64,000 nucleotides of DNA from Heligmosomoides polygyrus polygyrus (taxonomy: Eukaryota > Nematoda > Chromadorea > Rhabditida > Heligmosomidae). The translations under genes were made by a program, and so were the position numbers. The stretch is taken from NCBI GenBank assembly GCA_947396885.1, contig OX377204.1, positions 26,357,706 through 26,421,705 on the forward strand, given 5' to 3'. The notes under the pieces were generated by a model. It did no database searches. It was not told the origin of the DNA and saw only the letters and a program-made list of their open reading frames with translations. Positions 24,684 through 35,419 of the stretch are shown here, one piece after another (the first letter of the stretch is position 1; every line of letters starts with the position of its first letter).

Positions 24684-27600
24684 CTAAGATATGCTCGCAG
24701 AAGCGTCGCTATAAAAAATTACTCCTGCAAGGAAATTATTTACCTATAGAGCCCAGCAGCAATAAGTGCACCAAGAATCGGTCCAAGGTAATAGATCCAA
24801 TGAAACGACCAGAACGTTGGTTTGAGTTTATCGTGCATGAACACTGTCGCTACTATATTTGGTCCAAACGAACGTCCGGGATTCATCGACGCACCAGAAA
24901 TGTTTCCCCTAAAAAGAAGAGCTTAGAGGACAACGATGAGAGTCACACAGTAGATGGTTTGAAACAATCGGCAATGTTCGCGATACTGACCCTAGATTAA
25001 TCAAGTTTCCTTGTAAGCATAACTCATGAGTTACCGTATGCAACGTTTCTTTCATCCTCACTACGATATTTTAAAGGGTGCGGTGTCTCACTGTACACTT
25101 CGTCATCACAAAGTAATCCTGCTGGTCAACCATTTCGTCAATCTATGGTTATTTGCGTGTTAGGTTTTGGTCCTATTCTCCAGAAGGCTTCGGGGAGGTC
25201 AGCTCGTCACATGGGCCACGCAATGGGCACTGATAATCTCGCAGCGGAGGTACTTTTGCCATTTATGGGGTATAACAGGGCTGTTATGGTATTTATTAGG
25301 TTGTCCCACAAGTCCTGAACCTGGTATCGGACGCAGGCGCCGGCCGTCGCCTGCGTCCGATACCAGGTTCCTGGTTCGAATTTCACGCCCAAGCCAACCA
25401 AGCCTCCGGGGTCGGTGAATTGGTACCACACTTGTCTGGCAAGGATAGAGCGCTGACTTGTTCATCGGCTGGCCACCGCAAGTCATTGTATGGCCAAGTA
25501 AGCATTGGACGCAGCTTGAATGCCTTCTACGGTGGACGGGTCAGTGATGTATTCTTCCAGAAAAGTCTGGTAGCAGCTCATTGACCCCGAAGGAAGGCTT
25601 GACTGACATAGGTAGGAAACTCGAACCAAGGACCTCGAATCAGGTGCAGACGACAGCCGGGGCCTCCTTCGGCTACAATTCGCTTGAGAATCAAATGCTC
25701 ATGGTAGCAAAAAATAGTGGATATCGGAGTAGTGTTCGGAAGTTTGTATGTCCATTTTCATGACGGGCAGAATCCCTATATTAACTTACACTGCCAGAAT
25801 ATCTACTATGATTATGAAACCAATTGCAAGTGGAGCGAGATCGGTTGTCGAGTCGACGGCGGTCAGTAGTACAGTCTGCACCAACAAGTACGTAGTCAGT
25901 ATCTCGGCGATGAGGCCCTTAAAACAACTTCTAATCAACGCTGAACTCTCACTTGTCCTACCTCACTTCGATGAACCAAAAGTGGTGCAGCATGAACTTT
26001 CCCCTTACCTCATACCACTCGGTGTTGTCTGCGCATAGCGTTGCTCCTCCCTGGATATTAACGTACTGGTCATATGCTAACAATCCCTATAAACTATCGA
26101 TTTTCCAACCAAGAAATCACATTCGCAATAACGTAAAAAAATTAGGACTCTGTTTTTAAGGGTGATTGATTTCTCACTCTCGTTATAAGTGCGCCCACAA
26201 CTCCACCAAGTAACTGAGATACAATGTAGAGCACAGCATCGAATATTGGTGTTTTTCCAGCGGCCGTTAATCCTATTGTTACAGCAGGATTAACGTGCCC
26301 TCCACTAAAAATCTATTCAATTAATGGCAACAGTTGGGAAGCGGCCCGCCATTTTAGTAGAAAGAAAAGAAGCAAGCAAAGATTAAAGAAAAGGGGGACG
26401 CATACGCTGTTGTATCCTACTATATATAAAAGAGTAAGCGGTTGTCCGTCCGTCTGTCCGTCCGTCTGCCTATCCGTGTGGCCTTTCCTATCCTAGACGT
26501 CGAGTAACAGGCGTCCGGGTTCAGACCATGTGTCACCCATGTCAGGTCGAGAGGGTCAGAAGGCGTGTCACCGATGTCGCGCAAAGGGCTTTCGTACTCA
26601 CCATCAGAAGACATGTCACCGACGTCGTTCTACAGGCGTCCGAATTCAGAAAAGGTGTCACCGACGTCGTTCAACAGACGTCCGGGTTCATAAGAGGTGC
26701 CACCGACGTCGTGCAACAGGCGAACGGGTTCGGAAGAGCTGTCGCCGACGTCGCGCAAAGGGGGAAGGGGGGGGGGGCAGGTACAGAAGACATGTCAGCG
26801 ATGTCCTTCAAAAGACGTCCGGCTTTAGAATACGAGTCAACGATGTCGATTAAACGATGTCCGGGTTCAGAAGGCATGTCACCGATGTCACGCCGTGAGC
26901 GTGGGAGGACAAGTTTGGGGGGGGGGGGGAATATCTTGAAAAGTGAAATTCTTGAAATTCGTGAAAGTGACCTGGAAGGGGGAGGGGGCTGGAGGTGACA
27001 CGGAGACGGGGAACCAGTAATACGGGATCTCTAAATGGGGTCAGTAGACGGGACCAAGGGAATGGGGAAACCAATAATGGTGTTCAGTAGACGGTTACCA
27101 ATAAGGGAATAAGAAAGGAGGAGTTAATTAAGGATGGTTACCAATAAGGGCAATCAAAAAGAAGGGGTCCAGCAGCTGAAGCGGGCAAGAGGGGACCACT
27201 AAAGGATGACCTGTTCGAGAGAACCAGTAAGGTGGGGTGGGGAGGGGGGGGGGGGGGTGGCGTCCGGATTCAAAAGATGTGTCAGTGTTGTGGGGCAACG
27301 GGCTTCCGCGTTCAGAAGACGTGTCTCCGATGTCGGTCAAAGGCCGCTTGGGATTGCAAGACATGTCACCGACGTACAGAGGCAGGCGCGTTCGCTTATC
27401 CGTTTAGTATCTCTTATTATTGACAGTTTTGAGGAAAACATTTTTCTAAAACATAGGAGAGAGGTTATCTCCTCAATGGATGATATCTGTGTGATTCTTT
27501 CCATCTTCTAACAGTGACTTTATTGGGAACTTCATTTCAAGAGAGCAGTTATATGAAACAGCTGTATCACAATCGCAGAAGGTTTCGGACATGAGCAAAC

Positions 27601-30600
27601 CGAATCAGCATGGTATGCGTCAACACACACAGTCAGCCAACGTACTAGATCATTGATTTTTCTAATTACTATATTAGAAGTTCCAATTTCAGGGTTTGGG
27701 GGCGAAGCCCCCAACCAGACGTTTGGCGGCCGCTAGGCCGCTGAGCGTCTGGTTGTGTAATATTCTGTGTTAGATGACTGAATAACTCTAAAGGATTTAA
27801 TTAATTAACTTAATTATTTCATTTATTCGATTCCAACCTACAACTGAAATGCATCATTTCTGTCACCCCACTATCGTCTTTGGTATGTTGCTACGTTGCT
27901 ACTTACAAGCCGTTTTTACACTATAATACAGTGTGAGAGATACGCCGCAAAATTGCAATTCCTCAAGAAGCTTGGGCAAACGATACGTTAACTAAATATG
28001 TCATTTACCAACAACAACATACAAGCAGTGCCTTAAACGGGTGCTCTGCACTCCAGCTATGACGCACAAAAGAGCACGCCATTGAACGAAGGAGAAGCTC
28101 CAGAATGGGGCAGAGCAATTAAAGCTTTATAAAGATTGGTCTCATCCAGAACTTGCATTTAATTCTATGAATTCTACACTTACAGTAGCTGATCAGCAAG
28201 CGCATGATCAAGTCCACCATTTTATCATAATTTACGCTGCGTCACACACAGTAATCCCGTCTTTGTCCGCTACTGTTACCAGGCTGTCCAATAATTCGTG
28301 TCCGAAAATTTTCAAAATTCTACAATTTTCCTCAGAAGTGTTATAATATCAGGCAAGTGTAAAAACCTTCTAGAAGGTTCTCCAGTGTTCCACGCTAGGG
28401 GTATATAAGGCGCAGTCGCCGCGTCTAGCTACCAGTACAAGCTAAAATGGACCAAGGTCGAATTCGTACGTTCGTGTACTACGAGTGGCTGCTGGGCAAT
28501 CACACAGGCACCGCGGTCGCCAACATCTGCAGAGCGTGCAAGGAGGATGCAGTGTACCAACGCACAGTCAGGCGCTGGTTCATTCGTTTCGAGAGCGGCG
28601 ATACGAGCCTCGAGGACAGGGAAAACCCGCTGAAGATCATGCTCTGCTGCTGGTGGGACGCCAAGGGCATGCTGTACTTCGAGCTGCTCCCGCAAGGCAG
28701 GACGGTCACCGCCTCCATCTACACCGATCAGCTCGAGAAACTAGCCGCTTACATCAGAGAAAAGCGTCCCCGACGGGCCTCGGTCCACCTGCTGCACGAC
28801 AACGCGCACCCCCACGTGGCGAAGGAGACCCAGCAGAAGTTGGCGACGCTCGGCTGGGAGACGGTGCCCATCCGCCGTATTCCCCGGACCTCGCCCCCTC
28901 CGACTACCACTTTTTCCGCCCGCTGTAGCACCATTTGACCGGAAGAAAATTCACCAACTACGACAACCTCAAATCCGACATCACGGACTTGTTCGAGTCG
29001 CAGCCCCCGGAGCTCTGGGCGAAGGGCATCGGCGACCTGCCCAATCGATGGGCCACTGTTGTGGATAACTGTGGTGATTATATTGTTGATTAGACTTGTT
29101 TTTCAATAAAGTTGAAAAAATTAAAAATGGTGAAATTTTCGGCCAAGAATTATTGGACAGCTTGGTAGTTAGTACCTCAAACGGCCATACCGTCTCCTTT
29201 TTCCTAGCAGTGCTCACTAAAATCGGTATGTTTGCCGTTTTGTGCTTCAAGTTGTTGTCTAGCTCCAAGCTTCTTATTCCATATGCATAATTGTCCGAGT
29301 TATATTAAGTTATATTACGCCTATAAATACGGTTTAGCGAAATTCTGCTCCAATGGAAGCGTTGTTGAGAGGAAGCGTAAAGACCCAAACCACATTTCAA
29401 GCAATTTGACATTTTATTATGCTCAACTTATGGCTGGAAAATACCATTATCCTACCTAATCGCAGTTTGTAGTAAAACGATATGTCCCGCTCACGATTTT
29501 GCCAATGTTTTTAAAGAGAGCTAACAAAGACGTAGTAAGTAAATAAATCAATAAATATATGTTACAGTCTTTGTCAATGACCAACGTTAAGAAACAGAAA
29601 CGAATATTTTATCGAAATGAAAAGACAAATGGTTATTAGGCTTCAACATATCTAGCTGTGTAGAAACGATTTGTCCAATACGAACAAGTCCGAATGAATG
29701 TTCGAAATTCGGTTATTCGATTATTCGTCACCAGACGTTCAGCGCCCTAACGGCCGACAAACTTCTGGTTGGGGCTTCACCCCCAAACCCCGAGAATAGA
29801 ACACCCCGTCTAGGCCTTCTTACTCGCATTACAGTGAAAAACTGGTTCTAGAGGAAAGCGGGACAGTAGGGCGCAATCTCGAGAACTGCTCCTATGAAGC
29901 TTATCCATCCTCTATCGCACTTACGCCGATTTATTTTCCGAAGTACACATTCTCTACGTGGTGAGGAACAGATTGTGATAATCTTGTGAGAGCTGTATGC
30001 CGCTAAATATCCGACGGCAATAATAATCCGCCGATTCCCGAAGTAATTCTCCCTACCACCACTCCCCCCCCCCCCCGACAAAACCCAATACCCCCTTACC
30101 CATGTGCAGCCAGAGACAGGAAGAAAAATGTAGTGAGAATCAGTCAGTAGTGATAGTGAGAGGCATGTACACGCACACGCTCGCTGCCTTTCAAAGGTCT
30201 TTTGAAAATCCAACGCATGCTTCGCAATGTTTGATCTGAAGCACATCTCTTCATCTAGACAACGTTATACGACGTTCCTGTCACACACACGTTGGATGAT
30301 AGTGAGAAGAAGTACTAGTCCGCCCTTACAGGTTCCTTCCACTGACCCACTTCCTCTTACTGCTCCACCTTCACTGGTTCTCCCTTTACCGGTCCCCTCC
30401 CCTTCACATGACTCTCCCACTTCACTGGTTCCCATTCTCCCCGTTTTGCTCCCTCTTACCGTTTTGCTCCCTCTTACTGCCTCTCCTCACCTAAGTGGTA
30501 CCCTTTATTGGTCCTTTTTACTGGCCCCCATTATAGGTCCCGCCTTTACTGCCCCCACCCCCCTCCATAGCTCCCCCATTACTGGTCTCACCTTCACTTA

Positions 30601-31955
30601 TCCCTTTTACTGGTTTCCTCCCCTTCACTGGCCGCCATTACTGGTCCTACCTTCACTAGTCCCCTCTTCACTGGTCCTCCTTTAATGATTCCCCCTTTAC
30701 CGGTTCCCCTTCGCAGAACATTCCCCACTTCATTGGATCCTCTCCCTCTCCCCCCCCCCTTAATACCGCCTCCAACCCTCATCTTAGTGGTTCTCTTTAT
30801 TGGTCCCCCTTCACTGGCTCCCATTAAAGATTCTACTCTTACTGGTACCCCACCCCACCTCCTCCCTTCGCTGGTCCTCCCATCCGTCACTGGACCCCCG
30901 CTTACTGGTCTCCTCTTATGTGATTTCCCATTACACGTGTTCGGTATCCGGACACTCCTTACGCGACATAGGTGACACCTCTTCTGAACCCAGACACCAC
31001 TTGCATGACATCGGTGACACCTCTTCTAAACCGAGACATCCCTTGCCTAAAATGCGTAGTACTTCTTCTTAGCCCACACACCCCTTGCATGACATCGATG
31101 ACATGTCTTCTGACCACAGACATCCATCACTCGACATCGCTGACACCTCTTCTGAACCCAAACACACAATGCGCGACATCACTGAGATGCCTTTTGAATC
31201 CGAGCGCCTGTTGCACGACGTCGATGACACATCTTCTAAATCCGAACGCCTCTTGAACAACGTCGGAGGCATGTCTTTTAAACTCGAAAGCCCTTTGCGC
31301 GACATCGGTGACACTTCTTCTGACGGTCTCGACATGGCGTGGGTTGCACCTCGTCTGAACATGGACGCCTGCTACTCGACTTCTAGGAAAGGCCAGGCGG
31401 ATGAGCAGACAGACGGGACAGACGGACGGAGAACCGCCAACTCCTTTATATATAGTAGGATAGGATCTGACTAATCGAAAAGTGCAAAACCGTTTTTGTA
31501 ATCCATTGGTTTTCGCCGATGGATATGGATATGAATAAAGGATAAGGATAAAGTACGGTGTGATCAAATAGTTTTTGCGGGATACACTACGCATTCTACT
31601 TCTGGGGACTACCGTTGAGCCAACTTGAAAGCGTAATAGGCTTAGGTTTACAACGAATTTCGATAGCCAGCCTATGGACAGGAGTGTCTTATGTTTTCCA
31701 GACACATCTTCACAGGCCCAGGAGGGGTGGAAGGTTTGGTTGGCCTCGGCGCGACTCGAACTATAAAACATAGGTGACGGAAAAATAGGTGACGAATGCG
31801 ACAGTCGCCATAGCTTTAAACGTCGTTACCATGGTCCCTTTCACTGAGCACTTACCTAATATGTGCAAAGCATGCTACGAGTACAAAAATTGCTATTCCA
31901 TGACACAATGCAGCGTGGAGAACACCGTCGTAGGGAGTGACTGCTTGAAGTGAAC
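24684..31955 (-). CDS. Aquaporin gene 2, AQP8-like with NPG second box
   Basis: Minus-strand aquaporin. In transcript order the exons are 31955-31856 ([11 protein letters not shown]...[18 protein letters not shown]), 26304-26178 ([17 protein letters not shown]), 26086-26009 ([16 protein letters not shown]...WYE), 25917-25790 ([16 protein letters not shown]...[14 protein letters not shown]), 24908-24744 ([17 protein letters not shown]...[12 protein letters not shown]), then a weak terminal candidate 24708-24684. All internal joins keep frame with GT/AG sites. Exons of 127 and 78 nt equal those of gene 1 exactly. The first exon (membrane segment 1) was not found and should lie above 31955. The first box is NPA; the second is NPG with the filter Arg kept. 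His (ALCHG) and Ile (LAIG) filter residues match gene 1. A 5.5-kb intron holds two satellite elements and a mariner. The terminal exon is uncertain. Confidence 0.88.
25296..25314 (+). mobile_element. Solo terminus of the TTAGGTTGTCC mariner family
   Basis: TTAGGTTGTCCCACAAGTC after TA equals the first 19 bases of the foldback element at 36686. No matching other end is nearby; SINE-related sequence follows directly. Confidence 0.6.
25331..25540 (+). repeat. SINE-A copy with snap-back head
   Basis: The body has CCGATACCAGGTTCCTGG, TTCGAATTTC (box B-like), CCAACCAAGCCTCCGG, GGCTGGCCACCGCAAGTC and TGTATGGCCAA. Immediately to its left, 25316-25345 is the inverted copy of its own first ~25 bases (AACCTGGTATCGGACGCAGGCG), forming a near-perfect hairpin. 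It lies in the intron between the last two conserved exons of aquaporin gene 2. Confidence 0.62.
25560..25690 (-). repeat. Degenerate SINE-A copy
   Basis: Reverse-strand words GGTCCTTGGTTCGAGTTTCC and CAGTCAAGCCTTCC correspond to the box B and CCAAGCCTTCC parts of the family. It is incomplete and diverged. Confidence 0.48.
26415..27752 (+). mobile_element. Helitron-like satellite element, copy 1
   Basis: It starts TCCTACTATATATAAAAGAG directly after A, then has a (GTCC)n-rich lead. A CpG-rich 42-bp minisatellite (about 26510-26900, with more units near 27260-27390) follows, then AACCAGTAATGG-type degenerate repeats. The 3' block reads GGGTTTGGGGGCGAAGCCCC and is followed by the palindrome CCAGACG...CGTCTGG, the last CTGG preceding T. 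It contains no recognisable protein. The A^TC start and CTGG^T finish are shared by five copies, which is why I treat them as true ends. It lies in the large intron of aquaporin gene 2. Confidence 0.72.
26510..26900 (+). repeat. 42-bp minisatellite array of satellite element copy 1
   Basis: Units of the form GTCACCGACGTCGT, then TCAACAGACGTCCGGG, then TTCATAAGAGGT repeat at 42-bp spacing with substitutions. Because 42 is a multiple of three, several reading frames stay open across the array. This yields fortuitous 14-residue peptide repeats such as [14 protein letters not shown] and, in another frame, [15 protein letters not shown] do not regard these as genes. Confidence 0.8.
28279..29165 (+). 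mobile_element. GC-rich mariner with internal deletion
   Basis: The 887-bp element lies between TA duplications (28277-28278 and 29166-29167). The inverted ends are CCAGGCTGTCCAATAATTC and CCAAGCTGTCCAATAATTC. A TATATAAGGCGC block at about 28401 precedes the ATG at 28447. The coding part is strikingly richer in G and C than the surrounding DNA. It is an internally deleted, probably non-autonomous copy. Confidence 0.88.
28447..29093 (+). pseudogene. Mariner-type transposase, internally deleted and frameshifted
   Basis: From ATG 28447 the frame reads the N-terminal helix-turn-helix region ([39 protein letters not shown]). It then jumps straight to the late catalytic part ([37 protein letters not shown]). 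The second DNA-binding helix, linker and first catalytic Asp are missing. A one-base slip near 28870 moves [19 protein letters not shown] to another frame. The tail ([37 protein letters not shown]) continues to the stop at 29091-29093. The second Asp is retained but the protein cannot be active. Coding bias is still clear, so the loss looks recent. Confidence 0.86.
29731..31460 (-). mobile_element. Helitron-like satellite element, copy 2
   Basis: Reverse orientation. Its 5' end is at 31460 (TCCTACTATATATAAAGGAG after A). The 42-bp minisatellite lies at about 30950-31370, an ACTGGT-type array (ACCAGT on the element strand) at about 30330-30920, and the conserved 3' block at 29735-29960. The terminal palindrome ends CTGG before T at 29731. 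The 3' block includes CTACGTGG and a GGACAGTAGGGCGCAATC segment shared with copies 3, 5 and 6. It lies in the same aquaporin gene 2 intron as copy 1, in opposite orientation. Confidence 0.72.
31585..31765 (-). repeat. SINE-A copy
   Basis: Reverse orientation. The segment ACGCATTCTACTTC, then AGCCAGCCTATGGACAGG, then GGTTTGGTTGGCCTCGG...GACTCGAAC corresponds to the tail, middle and box B regions of the family. It sits next to the second exon of aquaporin gene 2. Confidence 0.5.
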
Positions 31956-33530
31956 CTGGAATAAAGTTATAGGTTGTGTAATAAAGAAATATCTGCTGTA
32001 ACAGATTTGTTATTTATTGTTGTATACTCTACAACGAGAATTTGTGTGTTGCGGTGGCGTGCTTTTCTAAGTGTGTGAGTTTTAATGGAACTGTATTGGA
32101 TTACTTAACTAAGGTTTACTTTTTCCTTACTATTGAGATTAAACCCTGGAAAAAATGGTAGTGAATCCGCACTTCTGCCCCCTCACACATGCACACTTAT
32201 GCCCTTGTCAACAGGCGATTTTGAACATACAATAGTGATGTACGAGTAAGACGTGGACTGCGGATCCGATCTCCATTCTGTGCTAAAGTACTGCTTAGAC
32301 TGCAGGAGAGAAAAGAAATCACTTCGCTTGCCATTCGTCGGAACTGGTCGATCCTCCCGTCTACAATCCCAATAAAACTAGCGAATCGCTTTGCTCCACT
32401 TGCAGAGAAGTGCGGTGTAGACGAAATCCGATTATTAGCACACAGCCTTGTATTTCACAAGAGTGCCTCGATTTCAGCGACCAACGAAAACGTGCAAAAC
32501 TTATGAACCAACAAATTGTTGTGGAGGACTAGACCGAGCGGTAGGAAAGTCCAGCGAGTTGCCTCGTAAAAGACATGGATGAACCAAGTACAACCCGACT
32601 TGAGTAAACGAGAATTTTATTAATAGCTTGCGAAAGAAATGGCTCTGGATTGTCTGGCACGACAGAACATTGTCATAACTCTCGTCACTCCATGGCACCC
32701 CCAACGACACTGGCTTCGAGGACGCCTCAAACCTGACGCCCACTAATCGGGAGTAAGTATGTAGGCAAGAAAACCCTGGAAGACGGAGAACGTGAAAACA
32801 GTCGCCAAGCCGTGGACAAGGAAGAACTCTGGAAAACAATCGAATAAAACCTATGCAAGGCAAACCGGCTTTCTAAGATGTTGCAGTGCAGCAACTTCGG
32901 TATAGCGAACCGTTTACACGTCGTCAGAAAGTTTATTCCGACAACTACAAAGCAGAAAGGTTCACCATGTCAAAGTAATCCTTCCCGAGGCAAGAAAAGC
33001 AATTTCTTCTATTTCATTGTGACATCGTATGAGATGTGGATCGTACGATAGCGCCCGCAGCAACGACGTGTAGACGTTGGTGAGCAGCTAAGAAGCACGC
33101 CTAGTCTAATGCTCATACAGGAACAGTTCTATTACATGCGATACACCGCAATAGGCCCCGTATACATTGAGATGTCCCAACGTATACGGACTTCTAATAC
33201 TGGCCTCTAGATAAAAAACACCGCCCAGTAAACGAAACTCCGCCTGCCTAAGGAATAGAACAAGAGGAAGAAATTCCAGCTCCAGAACAGCACTGGACCG
33301 CATGTCCAAAAATTATGCAACAAGCGATAGAAAGAGCACTGGGAGCTTTCACCTCACCCGCCCTGTACTAGACCTTCTTTACAAAGGAACAGTCTCAGCG
33401 GTACGCTGGAACGGCACGAACAAATACTATGGGAAGAGTCGTCGTCCTCCAAATAGTAACAGCACATGTTTTGTTTTTGCCGATTCCTTGAGGCAAACGA
33501 GAAAGAGGTTGTAATGGTTAAGGGTCCGCA
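31956..33530. other. No recognisable gene; expected upstream side of aquaporin gene 2
   Basis: The missing first exon of aquaporin gene 2 should lie here or further right. I searched for an AEFLGD-like segment on the minus strand and found none that I trust. Other open frames (for example 32501-32863 minus) match nothing known to me. Confidence 0.5.
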
Positions 33531-33534
33531 GCGT

Positions 33535-33715
33535 CGAGATTACCATGCCTGCGCAAGGAACCTGCGCCGTGGCCTGGGTGGCGCAATGGTAGAGGGGCTG
33601 CCTCGTGATCGTGGCGTCGAGGGTTTGGTTCCCCCATCCACGTCGCGTTTTTGCATCTTTACCATAGTAGCGCATTTCCATAGGGATTTCCATATCTGAA
33701 CTTTCGTGGAGTTCG
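33535..33715 (+). repeat. tRNA-derived SINE, second family (SINE-B)
   Basis: The head has a box A-like TGGCGCAATGGTAGAGG and a box B-like GGGTTTGGTTCCCCC, spaced as in a tRNA gene. A tail follows: CGCGTTTTTGCATCTTTACC, then GCGCATTTCCATAGGG and TTCCATATCTGAAC. The inverted copy at 34675 shares this tail. Confidence 0.62.
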
Positions 33716-34123
33716 CTGCAGTGAGACGTTTTCAGTATTTATTCCTTGTCGACATTTCGTGATGCAACAGCAATGCCCGAAATATGCCAAATACGATGAC
33801 ATATGAAGCTTTCACTCCGATTAATGGTTCTTGTTCTCACAGTACGAAAATTTTGACGTGGGTTCAACATGAAACGGCGGTGGGAAGCTAGACAACTGCA
33901 ATGTATTGGTGTCGGTGGGGTGAGTGCCACCGCAGTGTACACACAATGTATGAGGGACTTCATGATCTCCAACTTGACCCACCACCTCCATCAATATTGA
34001 CGTCTCTATTATGCTTACGAATTCGCGCGGTCATAATAAGCTGCTGCTAACACAATGTCTCTACAATGCATCGCCTCTACAATGCCTGCTGATCCTGATT
34101 ATTGGTTATTCACCTACTGAAGT

Positions 34124-34447
34124 GTGGATCTCCGCTGCTGTTCCTTCGAGATGAAGCTGGCGAAAGGATTAGCGAGTATCCTTCTAGATTTCGAACTTTT
34201 ACATCTGGAAATTGACGAAGTGTGGAAGTTGGAGGTAGTGGAAGAAAAGGACCACAAGTCCCAACCAGAAGAGGATTGCGCCGAAGTTACGACGCCAATA
34301 ACCATTGAAGGCACAATCACGTTTTCAGGAAGACGGACCGTTCCGGAGGAAAAGATTCTGACTATACTGGAACAGTTATTTTACGGAAGGTTGACAACCA
34401 TGGAAATGGGACTGTATCGCGATCCCGTAAGAGCTAGACCAATGTGA
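34124..34447 (+). CDS. Unrecognised open frame, 107 codons
   Basis: An acidic, lysine-rich hypothetical frame (for example EIDEVWKLEVVEEKDHKSQ and TIEGTITFSGRRTVPEEK) with no family I recognise, no signal peptide and no membrane segment. It has better amino-acid composition than most chance frames nearby, so it could be an exon of an unknown gene. Splice sites were not resolved. The chance of a spurious frame is high. Confidence 0.25.
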   Translation: MDLRCCSFEMKLAKGLASILLDFELLHLEIDEVWKLEVVEEKDHKSQPEEDCAEVTTPITIEGTITFSGRRTVPEEKILTILEQLFYGRLTTMEMGLYRDPVRARPM

Positions 34448-34674
34448 TGAGCCAGGACGTGAATAAACTACAGCCTTCTTACGCTGCCCATACTGTTATC
34501 GGTTTTTCTGTTGTTTTTTTGCAGTTTGTGACTGTGTATAATTGGTGTTGAAAGTTTTCACAAATGTTTCATATATCATCGTATTTTACATATTTGGGAC
34601 ATTGCTGAAGCATCACGAGGTGTCGCCAAGGAATAAGAAGTAAAAACATCAGCAAACTCCAAAGAAGGTTGAGA

Positions 34675-34800
34675 TATGGAAATCTCTATGGAAATGCGAC
34701 ACTACGGTAAAAGTGCAAAAACGCGATCGGGGAACCGAACCCTCGACGCCACGATCATGATGCAGTTCCTTGCGCAGGCGTGGTAAGCTCCGCCTCCGCG
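34675..34800 (-). repeat. SINE-B copy, partial
   Basis: The reverse complement of the family tail and box B: GATATGGAAATC, CTATGGAAATGCG, then GGGGAACCGAACCCTCGACG and CCACGATCA. It is less than a full unit. Confidence 0.58.
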
Positions 34801-35419
34801 TGCGGTCATTGTAGGTACACATTTGCTTGCTTTCAGGTGTTTAACTGTCTCATATTTAGCATGCTCTAGACTGCGGGAAACCTCCGAAACGTGACCATGG
34901 GCACGCTAAACTCGTGAGGGACGGGAAGCAATATTTGTAAAAACTGTCTTTATCCCAATACAGCGGCCGCTCTCACATATCTTGAGGATAGAGGGCGAAA
35001 ACTTTCCTTCATATTAGGAAAGGGTTTCGACCTTCCATGAAACTTCGCGGTGAGACCAGGATCATTAGAAGGCACTCGAATGCTGATTACGAATATGCAT
35101 GACAAAATTGCAAAATGAAATTATTGAGCGAGTTATGGCCTGCCGAAGTCGGGTGGCCTCACCACATACTTGTTGCACGAAGAACTGGCGTTAGATGGTG
35201 AGTCATCGGGGTTCCGTAGGAAAGACCCGTCAGGTGCAGTGGTGGCGCGGGGGTAGTGCTCCTGTTCGTCAGGTGCGACGTCGTTGGATCGGTTCCCGTT
35301 GCTGCCTGTTCCAGGCACATCATAACTTTCTTCCAAATGACATTTTATTCTGAATTATGACAGCCAAATCACTGTGGGCAGTATTCCTGCCAGGGCTGCA
35401 TGGCTTATACGACCTCTAG

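Noticed and set aside
24668..25000. Plus-strand 110-codon open frame
   Set aside because: It is the antisense shadow of the aquaporin gene 2 second-box exon (24744-24908, minus).
26528..26998. 156-codon frame with 14-residue repeats
   Set aside because: The 42-bp minisatellite leaves several frames open at once on both strands; no start context, domain or single preferred frame supports a gene.
30940..31370. Regularly spaced repeats resembling a CRISPR array
   Set aside because: There are no unique spacers between identical repeats, the units are contiguous and diverged, and the DNA is nematode; it is a minisatellite.
31127..31771. 214-codon minus frame
   Set aside because: It joins SINE-A sequence, unique DNA and the minisatellite of copy 2; a composite chance frame.
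33240..33300. Possible first exon of aquaporin gene 2 (minus, LELEFLPLVLFLRQ)
   Set aside because: Only EFL matches; the GD and FVG residues and a phase-1 donor are missing.
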